A DNA stretch of 64,000 nucleotides from Streptomyces sp. JH34 (GTDB taxonomy: Bacteria > Actinomycetota > Actinomycetes > Streptomycetales > Streptomycetaceae), in the NCBI RefSeq assembly GCF_029428875.1, contig NZ_JAJSOO010000001.1, positions 5,704,001 through 5,768,000 of the forward strand, written 5' to 3'. Shown here piece by piece: positions 1-8,174 of the stretch; positions within the stretch are counted from its first letter, which is position 1, and every line of letters starts with the position of its first letter. The notes beneath the pieces were generated by a model. The model ran no database searches. It was not told the DNA's origin and saw only the letters and a program-made list of their open reading frames with translations. A program made the position numbers and the translations under genes.

Positions 1-1
1 T

Positions 2-1588
2 GAGGAGTTCGGCGACACCCACCTGCGCCGGCTGTTCGCCGACGCGCCGGACCGCGGGACGGCGTACACCCTCCGGGTCGGCGACCTCCACATCGACTAC
101 TCCAAGCACCTGGTCACCGACGAGACCCTCCGTCTGTTGCGTGACCTCGCGGACGCCACCGGAGTGGCCGGCCTGCGGGACGCGATGTTCCGCGGCGAGA
201 AGATCAACACCACCGAGGACCGCGCCGTCCTGCACACCGCGCTGCGCGCCCCGCGCGACGCCGTGATCGAGGTCGACGGCGAGAACGTGGTGCCGGCCGT
301 GCACGCCGTCCTGGACAAGATGGCGGCCTTCGCCGACCGGGTCAGGGCCGGGGAGTGGACCGGTCACACCGGCAAGCCGGTCAAGAACATCGTGAACATC
401 GGCATCGGCGGTTCCGACCTGGGTCCCGCCATGGCCTACGAGGTGCTGCGCTCCTTCACGGACCGCTCGCTCACGGTCCGCTTCGTGTCGAACGTCGACG
501 GCGCCGACCTCCACGAGGCCGTGCGCGACCTGGACCCGGCCGAGACGCTGTTCGTCGTCGCGTCCAAGACGTTCACCACCATCGAGACCATCACCAACGC
601 CACCTCCGCCCGCGACTGGCTCCTCACCGAGCTGAAAGCCGGTCAGGAAGCCGTCGCCAAGCACTTCGTGGCGCTCTCGACCAACGCCGAGAAGGTCACG
701 GACTTCGGCATCGACACGGCCAACATGTTCGAGTTCTGGGACTGGGTCGGCGGCCGTTACTCCTACGACTCGGCGATCGGCCTCTCGCTGATGATCGCCA
801 TCGGCCCGGACCGGTTCCGCGAGATGCTCGACGGGTTCCACCTCGTCGACGAGCACTTCCGCACCGCGCCCGCCGAGGAGAACGTCCCGCTGCTGCTCGG
901 CCTGCTGGGTGTCTGGTACGGCGCGTTCTTCGACGCGCAGTCCCACGCGGTGCTGCCCTACAGCCACTATCTGTCCAAGTTCACCGCGTACCTGCAGCAG
1001 CTGGACATGGAGTCCAACGGCAAGTCCGTGGACCGGGACGGCAACCCGGTCGAGTGGCAGACCGGGCCGGTCGTCTGGGGTACTCCCGGCACCAACGGGC
1101 AGCACGCCTACTACCAGCTGATCCACCAGGGCACGAAGGTCATCCCCGCCGACTTCATCGGCTTCGCCGCACCGGTCCACGACCTGCTGCCCGGGCTGAT
1201 CGCCCAGCACGACCTGCTGATGGCCAACTTCTTCGCCCAGACGCAGGCCCTCGCCTTCGGCAAGACGCCCGACGAGGTGCGTGCGGAAGGTGTCGCCGAG
1301 GACCTCGTCCCGCACAAGACGTTCCGCGGCAACCACCCGACGACCACGATCCTCGCCGAGCGGCTCACCCCCTCGGTCCTCGGCCAGCTGATCGCGCTGT
1401 ACGAGCACAAGGTCTTCGTCCAGGGCGCCGTCTGGAACATCGACTCCTTCGACCAGTGGGGCGTCGAGCTCGGCAAGGTCCTCGCCAAGAAGATCGAGCC
1501 GGTCCTGACCCAGGGCACCGGGGGCGGACAGCTGGACAGTTCGACCGCCGCGCTCGTGTCGGCGTACCGCTCGCTGCGGGGCCGCTGA
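2..1588 (+). CDS. pgi: Glucose-6-phosphate isomerase, 5' end outside window
   Basis: Cytoplasmic enzyme interconverting glucose-6-phosphate and fructose-6-phosphate, at the branch of glycolysis and the pentose phosphate pathway. The frame is open from the left edge, so the start lies outside; 528 residues are visible and about 20 are missing compared with the usual ~550. Visible family motifs are NIGIGGSDLGP (sugar-phosphate loop), DWVGGRYS (signature 1), GQHAYYQLIHQG and, near the C terminus, SFDQWGVELGK (signature 2 with the catalytic Lys). One oddity: the Glu of the GEPGTNGQH motif in E. coli and mammalian enzymes is Thr here (GTPGTNGQH). Only 3 bp separate it from the next gene, so co-transcription with the PH-domain genes is likely. 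Confidence 0.96.
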   Translation, partial: EEFGDTHLRRLFADAPDRGTAYTLRVGDLHIDYSKHLVTDETLRLLRDLADATGVAGLRDAMFRGEKINTTEDRAVLHTALRAPRDAVIEVDGENVVPAVHAVLDKMAAFADRVRAGEWTGHTGKPVKNIVNIGIGGSDLGPAMAYEVLRSFTDRSLTVRFVSNVDGADLHEAVRDLDPAETLFVVASKTFTTIETITNATSARDWLLTELKAGQEAVAKHFVALSTNAEKVTDFGIDTANMFEFWDWVGGRYSYDSAIGLSLMIAIGPDRFREMLDGFHLVDEHFRTAPAEENVPLLLGLLGVWYGAFFDAQSHAVLPYSHYLSKFTAYLQQLDMESNGKSVDRDGNPVEWQTGPVVWGTPGTNGQHAYYQLIHQGTKVIPADFIGFAAPVHDLLPGLIAQHDLLMANFFAQTQALAFGKTPDEVRAEGVAEDLVPHKTFRGNHPTTTILAERLTPSVLGQLIALYEHKVFVQGAVWNIDSFDQWGVELGKVLAKKIEPVLTQGTGGGQLDSSTAALVSAYRSLRGR

Positions 1589-1591
1589 GCC

Positions 1592-2095
1592 GTGTCCACG
1601 GCGGAGGGGAAGATACGTCTCAGGCCGCCGCGTAACACGCTGGACCGGCGGGCCGTCGGCTGGTGGCGCACCCAGTGGCTGCTGGCCGCTGCCGTGCCCG
1701 TCGTGTCGCTCGCGGTGCTGGGCGCACTGATCGAGGCCGCCCGTCCCTGGCTGCTCCTGCCCGCCGCGGTCCTGGCCGCGGCGGGCACGGCGGCCGCCGT
1801 CCTCCTCCCCGTGTGGTGGTTCCGCACGCACCGCTGGGAGATCACCGAGGACGCGGTCTACGTCCGGACCGGCTTCTTCCGGCAGGAGTGGCGGATCGCG
1901 CCGATGTCCCGGATCCAGACCGTGGACACCGTACGGGGCCCGCTGGAGCAGCTCTTCGGGCTTTCCACGGTCACGGTCACCACCGCCTCCGCCAAGGGCG
2001 CGGTACGGATCGAGGGCCTGGACCACGAGGTCGCCGCCGACCTGGCACGGCAGCTCACCCGCATCACCCGCGACACCCCCGGCGACGCCACATGA
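1592..2095 (+). CDS. Membrane protein with bacterial PH (bPH2, YdbS-like) domain
   Basis: GTG start, 167 residues. Two hydrophobic segments at about residues 28-48 and 53-76 are followed by a cytoplasmic bPH2 (DUF304) domain at about 80-160. That domain carries the typical W-x-I-T-x-x-x-V/Y entry, the VRTGFF-x-x-x-W strand and SRIQTVDTVRGPLEQLFGL. The family (Bacillus YdbS/YdbT) is membrane anchored; no biochemical function is secure. It lies 3 bp after pgi and overlaps the following YdbT-like gene by ATGA, which matches the usual YdbS-YdbT pairing. GTG was chosen because it directly follows the pgi stop and the N terminus matches a short basic leader before the first membrane segment. Confidence 0.85.
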   Translation: MSTAEGKIRLRPPRNTLDRRAVGWWRTQWLLAAAVPVVSLAVLGALIEAARPWLLLPAAVLAAAGTAAAVLLPVWWFRTHRWEITEDAVYVRTGFFRQEWRIAPMSRIQTVDTVRGPLEQLFGLSTVTVTTASAKGAVRIEGLDHEVAADLARQLTRITRDTPGDAT

Positions 2096-3609
2096 GCACC
2101 GCCGCCCCGGCCGGCGACTGGCGGCGCCTCGACCCCCGTACGGTCCTGGTCAGCGCCCTCGTCGTGGCGGGCGTCGTCGCGGGAGCGGCCGTCCCCGTCA
2201 CGCTCGGGCTCACCCGGTGGTCCAGCCTCCCGGCCGCCGTGCTCCAGATGTTCGCCGGCGCGGCCCTCGTCATCGGGGCGGCGGCGGGCGTCGACCGCGT
2301 GCGCTGGCACCGCACCCGCTACCGCGTCGGCGAGGAGCGCGTGGACCTCCACACCGGTCTGCTCGTCGTCAAGCGCCGCTCCCTGGCCCGGGAACGCATC
2401 CGCACCGTCGACCTCACCGCCCATCCGCTGCTTCGCGTCCTCGGTCTGGTCACCGTCAGGATCGGCACCGGCGAACAGGGCGGCGACTCCACCCTCGAAC
2501 TGGACCCGGTCACGCGGGCCGAGGGCGAACGCCTGCGCCGCCTCCTGCTGGAACGCGCGTCCACCGTGCCGCCCGGCGTCCACCGCGAGGGTGAACTGGC
2601 CGCCCTGGACCCCCGCTGGATCCGCTACGCCCCGGTCTCCTTCGTCGCCCCGATGCTCGGCGGCGCCGCCGCCGGGGCCGTGCTGCAGATCAGCGACTGG
2701 GTGGGAGCCCAGGGCGAGGTCATCGCGTGGGTCGCCGACCGCTTCCGGGACACCCCGCTGCTCTGGACGATCGTCACCCTGGTCCTGGCCGCCCTCGTCG
2801 CGGGCGTCGTCGGGGCGTTCGGCCTCTGGACCGAGATGTGGTGGAACTACCGCCTGGAGCGTGAGCCGGGCGGCACCCTCAGGGTGCGGCGCGGACTGTT
2901 CACCTCCCGGTCCATATCCGTCGAGGAGGCCCGTCTACGCGGCGTCGACCTGGTCGAGCCGCTGGGTGTCCGGCTGCTCGGCGCGGCCCGGCTCGACGCC
3001 ATCACCACCGGCCTCGCCAAGGACCACGAGGCCAGGGACGCCGACCACAACACCCTGCTCCCGGTCGCTCCCCGTGAACGGGCCGACTCCGTCGCGGCCG
3101 ACGTCCTGCGCGAGACGGCCACCCCGACCGCTGCCCCGCTCGTCCGTCATCCGCCCGCCGCACGGGGCCGCAGACTGCGCCGGGCGATCGCCGCGTCCGT
3201 CGGCCCGGTCCTGGTCCTGGCCGTCCTCGGGACACTGTTCACGCCCGTACTGCTGTGGATCGCGCTCGGCTGCGCGGTGGTGTCCGTCCCACTCGCGGTG
3301 GCGCTCGCCCTCGACGCCTACCGCGGCCTCGGGCACGCGCTCTCCGGCCGTTACCTGGTCACCCGCTCCGGTACGGTCCGGCGTTCCACCGCCGCCCTGG
3401 AGCGGGCCGGGGTGATCGGCTGGACGGTCAGGCAGTCGGTCTTCCAGTGGCGTGCCGGGCTGCTGAGCGTCACGGCCACCACCGCCGCCGGAGGGGGCGC
3501 GTACACGGTGTACGACGCCGACGCCGCCGAGGGCCTCACCTTCGCCGCTGAGGCCGTACCGGGGCTGCTGGAGCCTTTCCTGGAGCGCACCGCGCACCCC
3601 GGCCGGTGA
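2092..3609 (+). CDS. Multi-spanning membrane protein with repeated bPH2 domains (YdbT-like)
   Basis: 505 residues from an ATG that overlaps the preceding stop (ATGA). Hydrophobic hairpins (around residues 17-65, 183-250 and 365-405) alternate with three bPH2-type modules. Each module carries a strand like RVDLHTGLL, LRVRRGLFTSRSIS or YLVTRSGTVRRS followed by a hydrophobic-basic segment. This is the YdbT half of the YdbS/YdbT pair. The reading frame stays open upstream to 1663, but that extension overlaps the previous gene completely and lacks its domain logic, so the coupled ATG is preferred. It ends just before a strong bidirectional hairpin that separates it from the convergent pgl operon. 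Confidence 0.85.
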   Translation: MSTAAPAGDWRRLDPRTVLVSALVVAGVVAGAAVPVTLGLTRWSSLPAAVLQMFAGAALVIGAAAGVDRVRWHRTRYRVGEERVDLHTGLLVVKRRSLARERIRTVDLTAHPLLRVLGLVTVRIGTGEQGGDSTLELDPVTRAEGERLRRLLLERASTVPPGVHREGELAALDPRWIRYAPVSFVAPMLGGAAAGAVLQISDWVGAQGEVIAWVADRFRDTPLLWTIVTLVLAALVAGVVGAFGLWTEMWWNYRLEREPGGTLRVRRGLFTSRSISVEEARLRGVDLVEPLGVRLLGAARLDAITTGLAKDHEARDADHNTLLPVAPRERADSVAADVLRETATPTAAPLVRHPPAARGRRLRRAIAASVGPVLVLAVLGTLFTPVLLWIALGCAVVSVPLAVALALDAYRGLGHALSGRYLVTRSGTVRRSTAALERAGVIGWTVRQSVFQWRAGLLSVTATTAAGGGAYTVYDADAAEGLTFAAEAVPGLLEPFLERTAHPGR

Positions 3610-3623
3610 CGGCGCGGGACGCG

Positions 3624-3665
3624 ACGAAGGCCGGCCCCGCTCGATCGAGCGGGACCGGCCTTCGT
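3624..3665. terminator. Bidirectional hairpin terminator
   Basis: A long inverted repeat: ACGAAGGCCGG with CCGGCCTTCGT as outer arms, and CCCGCTCG with CGAGCGGG inside. It lies between the converging YdbT-like gene and pgl. It has no U-tract, as is usual in Streptomyces. Confidence 0.8.
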
Positions 3666-3676
3666 GCCGTGACGTA

Positions 3677-4459
3677 CTACGCCGACGCGGGCGGGTACAG
3701 CGCGCGCGGCAGCTTCGAGGCCGCCGCAGCGTCCAGCAGCCACAGCGTGCGGCTGCGGCCGTAGGCACCGGCCGCCGGTGCCTGGATCTCCCCGGCCCCG
3801 GACAGCGCGATCTCCGCGGCCTCCGCCTTGTCCTCACCCGCGGCCAGCAGCCACACCTCACGCGCCGCCCGGATGGCGGGCAGGGTGAGCGAGACGCGGG
3901 TGGGCGGCGGCTTGGGGGCGCCGTGCACACCGACCACGGTGCGCTCGGTCTCCCGCACCGCGGGCAGCTCCGGGAAGAGCGACGCGACATGGGTGTCCGG
4001 GCCGACGCCCAGCATCAGCACGTCGAACGTCGGGACCGGCCCGTGGTCCTCCGGCCCCGCCGCGGCGGCGAGTTCCGCCGCGTACCCCGCGGCGGCGGAG
4101 TCCGCGTCCCCGCCGTAGGGACCGTCGGACGCGGGCATCGCGTGGACCCGGGAGGGGTCCAGCTCCACCTTGTCCAGCAGGGCCTCACGGGCCTGCGTGA
4201 CATTGCGTTCCGGATCGCCCTCGGGCAGGAACCGCTCGTCGCCCCACCACAGGTCGAGCCGCGACCAGTCGATCGCGTCCCGGGCGGGCGAGCCGGCCAG
4301 CGCGGCCAGCAGGCCGTTGCCGTTGCGCCCGCCGGTGAGGACCACCGAGGCGGAGCCGCGGGCGGCCTGGGCGTCCACGATCTTCGTGATCAGCCTGGCC
4401 GCCGCGGCCTGTGCCATCAGCTCCTTGTCGCGGTGCACGACGAGCTGCGGCGCACTCAC
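3677..4459 (-). CDS. pgl: 6-phosphogluconolactonase
   Basis: Hydrolyses 6-phosphogluconolactone to 6-phosphogluconate, the second step of the oxidative pentose phosphate pathway. 260 residues (normal for the DevB/SOL family) from a GTG whose GTGA overlaps the opcA stop, giving MSAPQLVVHRD as N terminus. Family motifs are VVLTGGRNGNG (phosphate-binding loop), DLWWGDERFLP with DPERN, and VLMLGVGPDTHVASLFP. It is the last gene of the leftward tkt-tal-zwf-opcA-pgl operon. The frame remains open further upstream, but that stretch is opcA in another frame. Confidence 0.95.
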   Translation of the reverse strand: MSAPQLVVHRDKELMAQAAAARLITKIVDAQAARGSASVVLTGGRNGNGLLAALAGSPARDAIDWSRLDLWWGDERFLPEGDPERNVTQAREALLDKVELDPSRVHAMPASDGPYGGDADSAAAGYAAELAAAAGPEDHGPVPTFDVLMLGVGPDTHVASLFPELPAVRETERTVVGVHGAPKPPPTRVSLTLPAIRAAREVWLLAAGEDKAEAAEIALSGAGEIQAPAAGAYGRSRTLWLLDAAAASKLPRALYPPASA

Positions 4460-5487
4460 TTGGACGCCGCCCTCTTGGCCGCCGCCTTCTTCGCGGCAGG
4501 GGCGGCGGCGCCCGTGGGCTCCTGCCGCTTGTGCCCCGTACCGACGGACGACGCCTCCGTGGGACCGCCGAGGCGCTCCACGCCGAACTTCACCGTGGCC
4601 TCGTAGATGTTGTCCGGGTCCAGCCGGCGCAGTTCCTCCGCGAGGAGCTCGGCGGTCTCCCGCCGCTTCAGCGCGACCGCGCGGTCCGGCTGGCCGGCCA
4701 TGCAGAGCGTCGCCAGCGAACCGTCGGGCCGGTCCAGGACGATCACGCCGTTCTTGGTCTCCAGCCGCACGGCCGTCAGACCGGGACCACCGGAGAGGGT
4801 GCGCTCCACCGGGACCCCGAGCCGGTCCGCGAGCCACATCGCGAGCAGCTCGCAGCTCGGGTTGTCGGACTCGCCCTCGACCGTCGCCGAGATGACCTGG
4901 GCGGGCTGCTGGTCGAGCGCCGCCGCCAGCATCGAGCGCCACGGCGTGATGCGTGTCCAGGCCAGGTCGGTGTCCCCGGGCCGGTACGTCGCCGCGCGCA
5001 CCGACAGCTCGTCGAGCGGGTGCTCGGCGGAGTACGTGTCGGTGATGCGGCGCTGGGCGAGCGCGCCCAGCGGGTCCTTGGCCGGATCGGCCGGAGCGTC
5101 CTCGGGCCACCAGGCCACCACCGGTGCGTCCGGCAGCAGCAGCGGCAGGACGACGGACTGGGCGTGGTTGGCCAGCTCACCGTGCAGGCGCAGGACGACG
5201 GTCTCACCCGAGCCGGCGTCGGAGCCGACCCGGATCTCGGCGTCGAGCCGGGCGTCGCGGCGCGACCGCGGCGAACGGCTGACCCTCTTGATCACCACGA
5301 TGATCCGCGAGGGGTGCTCGCGCGAGGAGTCGTTCGCCGCCTTGAGGGCGTCGTAGGCGTTCTCCTCGTCCGTGACGATGACGAGGGTGAGCACCATGCC
5401 GACGGCGGGGGAGCCGATGTCCCGGCGGGCCGAGATGAGGGCCTGGTTGATCTTGCTGGACGTGGTTTCCGTGAGATCGATCTTCAT
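4456..5487 (-). CDS. opcA: Glucose-6-phosphate dehydrogenase assembly protein OpcA
   Basis: 343 residues from ATG (MKIDLTETT). OpcA is an actinobacterial/cyanobacterial partner that activates or assembles Zwf. An N-terminal domain (to about 170) has SPRSRRDARLDAEI and VLRLHGELANHAQSVVLPLL. The second domain contains GPGLTAVRLETKNGVIVLDR, ending in a basic Ala/Lys-rich tail (AAAPAAKKAAAKRAASK). It overlaps the zwf stop by ATGA and the pgl start by GTGA, so translation of zwf-opcA-pgl is probably coupled, fitting an enzyme plus its activator. Confidence 0.93.
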   Translation of the reverse strand: MKIDLTETTSSKINQALISARRDIGSPAVGMVLTLVIVTDEENAYDALKAANDSSREHPSRIIVVIKRVSRSPRSRRDARLDAEIRVGSDAGSGETVVLRLHGELANHAQSVVLPLLLPDAPVVAWWPEDAPADPAKDPLGALAQRRITDTYSAEHPLDELSVRAATYRPGDTDLAWTRITPWRSMLAAALDQQPAQVISATVEGESDNPSCELLAMWLADRLGVPVERTLSGGPGLTAVRLETKNGVIVLDRPDGSLATLCMAGQPDRAVALKRRETAELLAEELRRLDPDNIYEATVKFGVERLGGPTEASSVGTGHKRQEPTGAAAPAAKKAAAKRAASK

Positions 5488-7016
5488 GGCCGGCGCCAGC
5501 TCCGTCCGTCGCGTGCGAGCATGTCGTCGGCCTCGGCCGGACCCCAGGTGCCGGCCGCGTACCGGGCGGGCTTGCCGTGCTTGTCCCAGTACTCCTCGAT
5601 CGGGTCGAGGATGTTCCAGGAGAGCTCGACCTCCTGGTGGCGCGGGAAGAGGTTGGCGTCGCCGAGCAGGACGTCGAGGATGAGCCGCTCGTACGCCTCG
5701 GGGCTGGACTCCGTGAAGGACTCGCCGTAGGCGAAGTCCATCGTGACGTCCCGCACCTCCATGGACGTGCCGGGGACCTTGGAGCCGAACCTGACCGTGA
5801 CCCCCTCGTCCGGCTGCACCCGGATGACCAGGGCGTTCCCGCCCAGCTCCTCCGTCGCGCCGGACTCGAAGGGCAGATACGGGGCGCGCTTGAAGACGAC
5901 CGCGATCTCCGTGACCCGGCGGCCGAGCCGCTTCCCGGTACGGAGGTAGAAGGGCACCCCGGCCCATCGGCGGTTGTTGATCGTCAGCTTGATCGCGGCG
6001 AAGGTGTCCGTCTTCGACTTGGGGTCGATCCCCTCCTCCTCGAGGTAGCCGGGCACCTCCTGACCGCCCTGCCACGCGTGCGTGTACTGACCGCGCACCG
6101 TGTGCTTGCCGAGGTCCTCGGGCAGCTCGACCGCCGTGAGCACCTTCAGCTTCTCGGCGACCAGAGCCTTGGGGTGGAAGGAGCCGGGCTCCTCCATCGC
6201 CGTCAGCGCCAGCAGCTGGAGCAGGTGGTTCTGGATGACGTCACGGGCCGCGCCGATGCCGTCGTAGTAACCGGCACGGCCGCCGATGCCGATGTCCTCG
6301 GCCATCGTGATCTGGACGTGGTCGACGTACGACCGGTTCCAGATCGGCTCCCACATCGTGTTCGCGAAACGGAGGGCCAGGATGTTCTGGACCGTCTCCT
6401 TGCCGAGGTAGTGGTCGATACGGAAGACCTCGTTCGGCGGGAACACGTCGTGCACGAGCTGGTTGAGCTCCTGCGCGCTCCCCAGGTCATGACCGAACGG
6501 CTTCTCGATGACGGCCCGTCGCCAGCTGCCCTCGCCCTGGTCGGCCAGCCCGTGCTTCTTGAGCTGCTGGACGACCTTGGGGAAGAACTTCGGCGGCACG
6601 GACAGGTAGAAGGCGAAGTTGCCGCCCGTGCCCTGTGCCTTGTCGAGCTCCTCGATCGTGGTCCTGAGGGTCTCGAACGCGTCGTCGTCGTCGAAGTTGC
6701 CCTGGACGAAGCGCATGCCCTGGCTGAGCTGCTGCCAGACCTCTTCGCGGAACGGGGTGCGGGAATGCTCTTTCACGGCGTCGTGGACGACCTGGGCGAA
6801 GTCCTCGTCCTCCCAGTCGCGGCGCGCGAAGCCGATGAGCGAGAAGCCCGGCGGCAGCAGGCCGCGATTGGCCAGGTCGTAGACAGCGGGCATCAGCTTT
6901 TTGCGGGACAAATCGCCCGTGACGCCAAAGATCACCAGGCCCGACGGCCCCGCGATACGCGGGAGCCGTCGGTCCTGTGCGTCACGGAGCGGGTTGGCTC
7001 CGGGAACACCAGACAA
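5484..7016 (-). CDS. zwf: Glucose-6-phosphate 1-dehydrogenase
   Basis: Oxidises glucose-6-phosphate with NADP to 6-phosphogluconolactone and is the NADPH-generating entry to the pentose phosphate pathway. 510 residues. The nucleotide-binding fingerprint GVTGDLSRKK lies near residue 31. The active-site signature RIDHYLGKE and the substrate-region motif EKPFGHD are present, and the length is normal. The start is TTG (MSGVPGANPL) with GGAGGG about 9 nt upstream lying inside the end of tal; the genes are only 5 bp apart. An alternative start is not obvious because the motif-bearing domain begins within 30 residues. Confidence 0.96.
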   Translation of the reverse strand: MSGVPGANPLRDAQDRRLPRIAGPSGLVIFGVTGDLSRKKLMPAVYDLANRGLLPPGFSLIGFARRDWEDEDFAQVVHDAVKEHSRTPFREEVWQQLSQGMRFVQGNFDDDDAFETLRTTIEELDKAQGTGGNFAFYLSVPPKFFPKVVQQLKKHGLADQGEGSWRRAVIEKPFGHDLGSAQELNQLVHDVFPPNEVFRIDHYLGKETVQNILALRFANTMWEPIWNRSYVDHVQITMAEDIGIGGRAGYYDGIGAARDVIQNHLLQLLALTAMEEPGSFHPKALVAEKLKVLTAVELPEDLGKHTVRGQYTHAWQGGQEVPGYLEEEGIDPKSKTDTFAAIKLTINNRRWAGVPFYLRTGKRLGRRVTEIAVVFKRAPYLPFESGATEELGGNALVIRVQPDEGVTVRFGSKVPGTSMEVRDVTMDFAYGESFTESSPEAYERLILDVLLGDANLFPRHQEVELSWNILDPIEEYWDKHGKPARYAAGTWGPAEADDMLARDGRSWRRP

Positions 7017-7021
7017 GGTGG

Positions 7022-8140
7022 TCAGCCCTCCGAAGGAGCGAGGCGCTTGAGCTCGGCCTCGGTCGAGTTGAGCAGGTCGATCCAGGCGGCCTCGAACTTC
7101 TCGACGCCCTCGTCCTCCAGGAGCTGGACGACTTCGTCGTAGCCGACACCGAGCTTCTTGATCGCGTCGAGGTCGGCACGGGCCTGGTCGTATCGGCCGG
7201 CGACGGTGTTGCCGGTGATCTCCCCGTGGTCGGCCACGGCCTCCAGCGTCGCCTCCGGCATGGTGTTGACCGTGTTCGGCGCGACCAGGTCGTCGACGTA
7301 CAGGGTGTCCTTGAGGGACGGGTCCTTCACGCCGGTCGAGGCCCAGAGCGGACGCTGCTTGTTGGCCTGCGCCTTGTCCAGGGCGGCCCAGCGGTCGCTC
7401 GCGAAGACCTCCTCGTACGCCTCGTAGGCCAGACGGGCGTTGGCGAGGGCGGACTTGCCCTTCGCGGACTTCGCCTCGTCGGTGCCGACCGCGTCCAGGC
7501 GCTTGTCGATCTCGGTGTCCACGCGCGACACGAAGAAGGACGCCACGGAGTGGATCTTGGAGAGGTCCAGGCCCGCGGCCTTCGCCTTCTCCAGGCCCGC
7601 CAGGTAGGCGTCCATGACCTCGCGGTAGCGCTCCAGCGAGAAGATCAGCGTGACGTTGACGCTGATGCCCTTGCCGATGACCTCGGTGATCGCCGGCAGG
7701 CCGGCCTTGGTCGCCGGGATCTTGATGAGCGTGTTCGGCCGGTCCACCAGCCAGGCCAGCTGCTTGGCCTCGGCGACGGTGGCCGCGGTGTGGTGGGCCA
7801 GGCGCGGGTCGACCTCGATGGAGACCCGGCCGTCCTGGCCGTCGGTGGCGTCGAAGACGGGGCGCAGGATGTCGGCGGCGTCACGGACGTCCGCCGTCGT
7901 GATCATGCGGATGGCCTCGTCGACCGTGACCTTGCGGGTGGCGAGGTCCGTGAGCTGCTGGTCGTAACCGTGGCCCTGCGAGATCGCCTTCTGGAAGATC
8001 GACGGGTTGGTCGTGACACCCACGACGTGACTCTGGTCGATCAGCTCGGCGAGGTTGCCGGAGGTGATCCGTGTGCGGGACAGGTCGTCGAGCCAGATCG
8101 CCACGCCCTCGTCGGAGAGGCGCTTGAGTGCGTCTGTCAT
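7022..8140 (-). CDS. tal: Transaldolase
   Basis: Transfers the dihydroxyacetone unit from sedoheptulose-7-phosphate to glyceraldehyde-3-phosphate in the non-oxidative pentose phosphate pathway. 372 residues from ATG with a GGAGAT ribosome site, the length usual for the actinobacterial long-form transaldolase. The N-terminal signature is VVGVTTNPSIFQKAIS. The Schiff-base Lys lies in NTLIKIPATKAG, and VNVTLIFSLERY follows. It sits between tkt (34 bp away) and zwf (5 bp), in one operon. Confidence 0.96.
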   Translation of the reverse strand: MTDALKRLSDEGVAIWLDDLSRTRITSGNLAELIDQSHVVGVTTNPSIFQKAISQGHGYDQQLTDLATRKVTVDEAIRMITTADVRDAADILRPVFDATDGQDGRVSIEVDPRLAHHTAATVAEAKQLAWLVDRPNTLIKIPATKAGLPAITEVIGKGISVNVTLIFSLERYREVMDAYLAGLEKAKAAGLDLSKIHSVASFFVSRVDTEIDKRLDAVGTDEAKSAKGKSALANARLAYEAYEEVFASDRWAALDKAQANKQRPLWASTGVKDPSLKDTLYVDDLVAPNTVNTMPEATLEAVADHGEITGNTVAGRYDQARADLDAIKKLGVGYDEVVQLLEDEGVEKFEAAWIDLLNSTEAELKRLAPSEG

Positions 8141-8174
8141 GAGAATTGCATCTCCTACTTGTCGTGTAACGGCG

